Shown here one piece after another: positions 62,381 to 64,000 of a DNA stretch of 64,000 bases. The position numbers were made by a program, and so were the translations under genes. This DNA is from Pseudomonas putida. GTDB lineage: Bacteria > Pseudomonadota > Gammaproteobacteria > Pseudomonadales > Pseudomonadaceae. The notes beneath the pieces were generated by a model that was not told where the DNA came from, did not search any database, and was given only the letters and a program-made list of their open reading frames with translations. The DNA lies in NCBI GenBank assembly GCA_041879295.1, contig CP047152.1, forward strand, positions 451,001-515,000. Reading direction: 5' to 3'. The number at the start of each line of letters is the position of its first letter. Positions within the stretch are counted from its first letter, which is position 1.

Positions 62381-62726
62381 CCTGTGAGATCGAGCGCCGC
62401 CCGCGCGGCGCATCGCGAGCTGCGCTCGCTCCTACGTTTGTTTCGGGCCAGTCACGCCTGCGATAGGCGCGCGCGACCGTTTTGTTTGTTCGACGCAATA
62501 TCTCGACATGCGCCAAGGCGCTCGCGCGCAAATCCCCCAGAAATAATTGGCCCGAAACAAACGTAGGAGCGAGCGCAGCTCGCGATGCGCTTGTTTGTAC
62601 GACGCGATATCGCGCCATGCGCCAAGGCGTTCGCGCGCAAATCCCACAGGCATAATTGGCCCGAAACAAACGTAGGAGCGAGCGCAGCTCGCGATGCGCC
62701 GCGCGGGCGGCGCTCGATCTCACAGG
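62381..62726. repeat. Long inverted-repeat element, composite copy C
   Basis: Left arm 62381-62450, core 62451-62547, a right arm cut short at 62548-62590 (ending GCGATGCGC), then a partial second core (62591-62656, TTGTTTGTACGACGCGATAT onward) and a complete right arm (62657-62726). It therefore looks like two elements recombined or slipped together. Outer ends are CCTGTGAGATC and GATCTCACAGG. It lies between the tyrS terminator and the first rRNA promoter and contains no gene. Confidence 0.85.
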
Positions 62727-62806
62727 CGCTGAATGTGTTGCGGCGAGCACCTGGTGGCCTTGATACGGTCTTCACCTGGAACATTCCAAATAAATGAAAT
62801 TAAAGG

Positions 62807-62834
62807 TTGACGCGCTTTCGAATCCCCTTATAAT
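62807..62834 (+). promoter_or_regulatory. rRNA promoter 1
   Basis: TTGACG (62807-62812), a 16-base spacer and a perfect TATAAT (62829-62834), followed by a GC-rich GCGCCCC discriminator typical of growth-rate-controlled rRNA promoters. Confidence 0.8.
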
Positions 62835-62951
62835 GCGCCCCACTTCCAGCGACGCCGGAACGAAAAACTCCTTGATATTCAAAGAGTTAAGTAGTTAAGG
62901 CAAAAACTGGAGGGGCTACGATCAAATGGTCGAAAGCGGTTGAAAAGGTGG

Positions 62952-62979
62952 TTGACAGTGCTTCTAAGTGCTGTATGAT
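62952..62979 (+). promoter_or_regulatory. rRNA promoter 2
   Basis: TTGACA (62952-62957), a 16-base spacer and TATGAT (62974-62979), followed by a TCGCCTCCC discriminator. Confidence 0.85.
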
Positions 62980-63061
62980 TCGCCTCCCGCTACGAGAGAT
63001 CGCAGCGAGCCAAGTGTTTGAAGCTAAACGAGTTTCTCGCAAAAAACTTCAAAATAAACGC

Positions 63062-63089
63062 TTGACAGGCTCTGAGGAAAGCGTAGAAT
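63062..63089 (+). promoter_or_regulatory. rRNA promoter 3
   Basis: TTGACA (63062-63067), a 16-base spacer and TAGAAT (63084-63089), followed by GCGCGCCTC. It is the nearest promoter to the 16S gene, about 200 bases upstream. Confidence 0.85.
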
Positions 63090-63126
63090 GCGCGCCTCGG
63101 TTGAGACGAAAAGCTCTTAACCAAAC

Positions 63127-63137
63127 GCTCTTTAACA
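63127..63137 (+). promoter_or_regulatory. boxA antitermination site
   Basis: GCTCTTTAACA matches the conserved rRNA boxA bound by NusB/S10. A GTGTGGGTGCTTG boxC-like segment follows at about 63156-63168. Confidence 0.8.
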
Positions 63138-63287
63138 AATCGAATCAAGCAATTCGTGTGGGTGCTTGTGAGTATGGACTGATAGTCAAAAAGATTATCA
63201 GCATCACAAGTGACCATGCGAGAAATCACATAGTCATTTGAGATTGCTGAGCCAAGTTTAGGGTTTCTTAAAAACCCAAGCAGTATT

Positions 63288-64000
<713 letters not shown>

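Noticed and set aside
62175..62797. Open frames over the composite element before rrn
   Set aside because: They are translations of the same repeat arms and have no start signals.

Overview
The window is a chromosomal segment of a fluorescent Pseudomonas of the P. putida group. This rests on the partial 16S rRNA gene at the right end, on a gene order I recognise from P. putida (davAB, rpoD-dnaG-rpsU, amgK-murU, agtSR-ABCD, trpE/trpGDC, argC-erpA-anmK-tyrS-rrn), on high GC, and on many P. putida-type REP hairpins. Nearly all of it is core genome. I see no prophage, transposase or CRISPR array.

Layout. 0.2-4.7 kb: lysine catabolism genes davBA with an Lrp-type regulator, separated by an 0.8-kb gap filled with large inverted-repeat elements, then an acetyltransferase. 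5.0-9.2 kb: a pair of palindromes, a tRNA with anticodon CAT, and a large periplasmic-sensor PAS/GGDEF/EAL protein. 9.3-13.7 kb: the rpsU-dnaG-rpoD macromolecular synthesis operon. 13.9-17.8 kb: tsaD, plsY, folB-folK, cca. 17.8-22.7 kb: the stress operon prkA-yeaH-spoVR. 23.0-30.6 kb: a long leftward run glpE, apaH-apaG, rsmA-pdxA-surA-lptD. 30.8-33.2 kb, rightward: the murein-salvage genes amgK-murU and a DjlA-like gene. 33.2-34.2 kb: a DUF3530 hydrolase. 34.3-42.0 kb: a sensor kinase/response regulator pair and a four-gene ABC importer, matching AgtSR-AgtABCD of P. aeruginosa (4-aminobutyrate and 5-aminovalerate). 42.2-50.0 kb: rpe-gph-trpE and trpGDC, divided by a GDSL autotransporter esterase; both trp units are preceded by near-identical Trp-codon leaders. 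50.1-56.6 kb: lipoate ligase, Crp/Vfr, OsmC, a DUF2157 protein, coq7, a HIT protein, an SDR, nitronate monooxygenase and hemJ. 56.7-62.2 kb: argC, erpA, anmK, an M23 peptidase and a TyrZ-type tyrS. 62.3-64.0 kb: another copy of the large inverted-repeat element, three tandem rRNA promoters, boxA and the start of 16S rRNA, cut by the window end.

How the parts connect. DavB and DavA make 5-aminovalerate from lysine, and the agt locus is the likely importer and sensor for 5-aminovalerate and GABA. The ribosome-binding or start regions of davB, agtA and agtB all carry an A-rich AANAANAA motif typical of Hfq/Crc targets, which suggests shared catabolite repression. AnmK, AmgK and MurU serve recycling of cell-wall MurNAc. 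The trpE leader peptide is encoded by the last codons of gph, so one stretch of DNA is both a phosphatase C-terminus and an attenuator leader.

The most interesting unexplained features are the ~220-bp elements with ~65-bp terminal inverted repeats (two copies with oppositely oriented cores near davB, a composite one before rrn), the paired 29-bp palindromes at 5.02-5.08 kb, and a 20-bp palindrome upstream of agtA.
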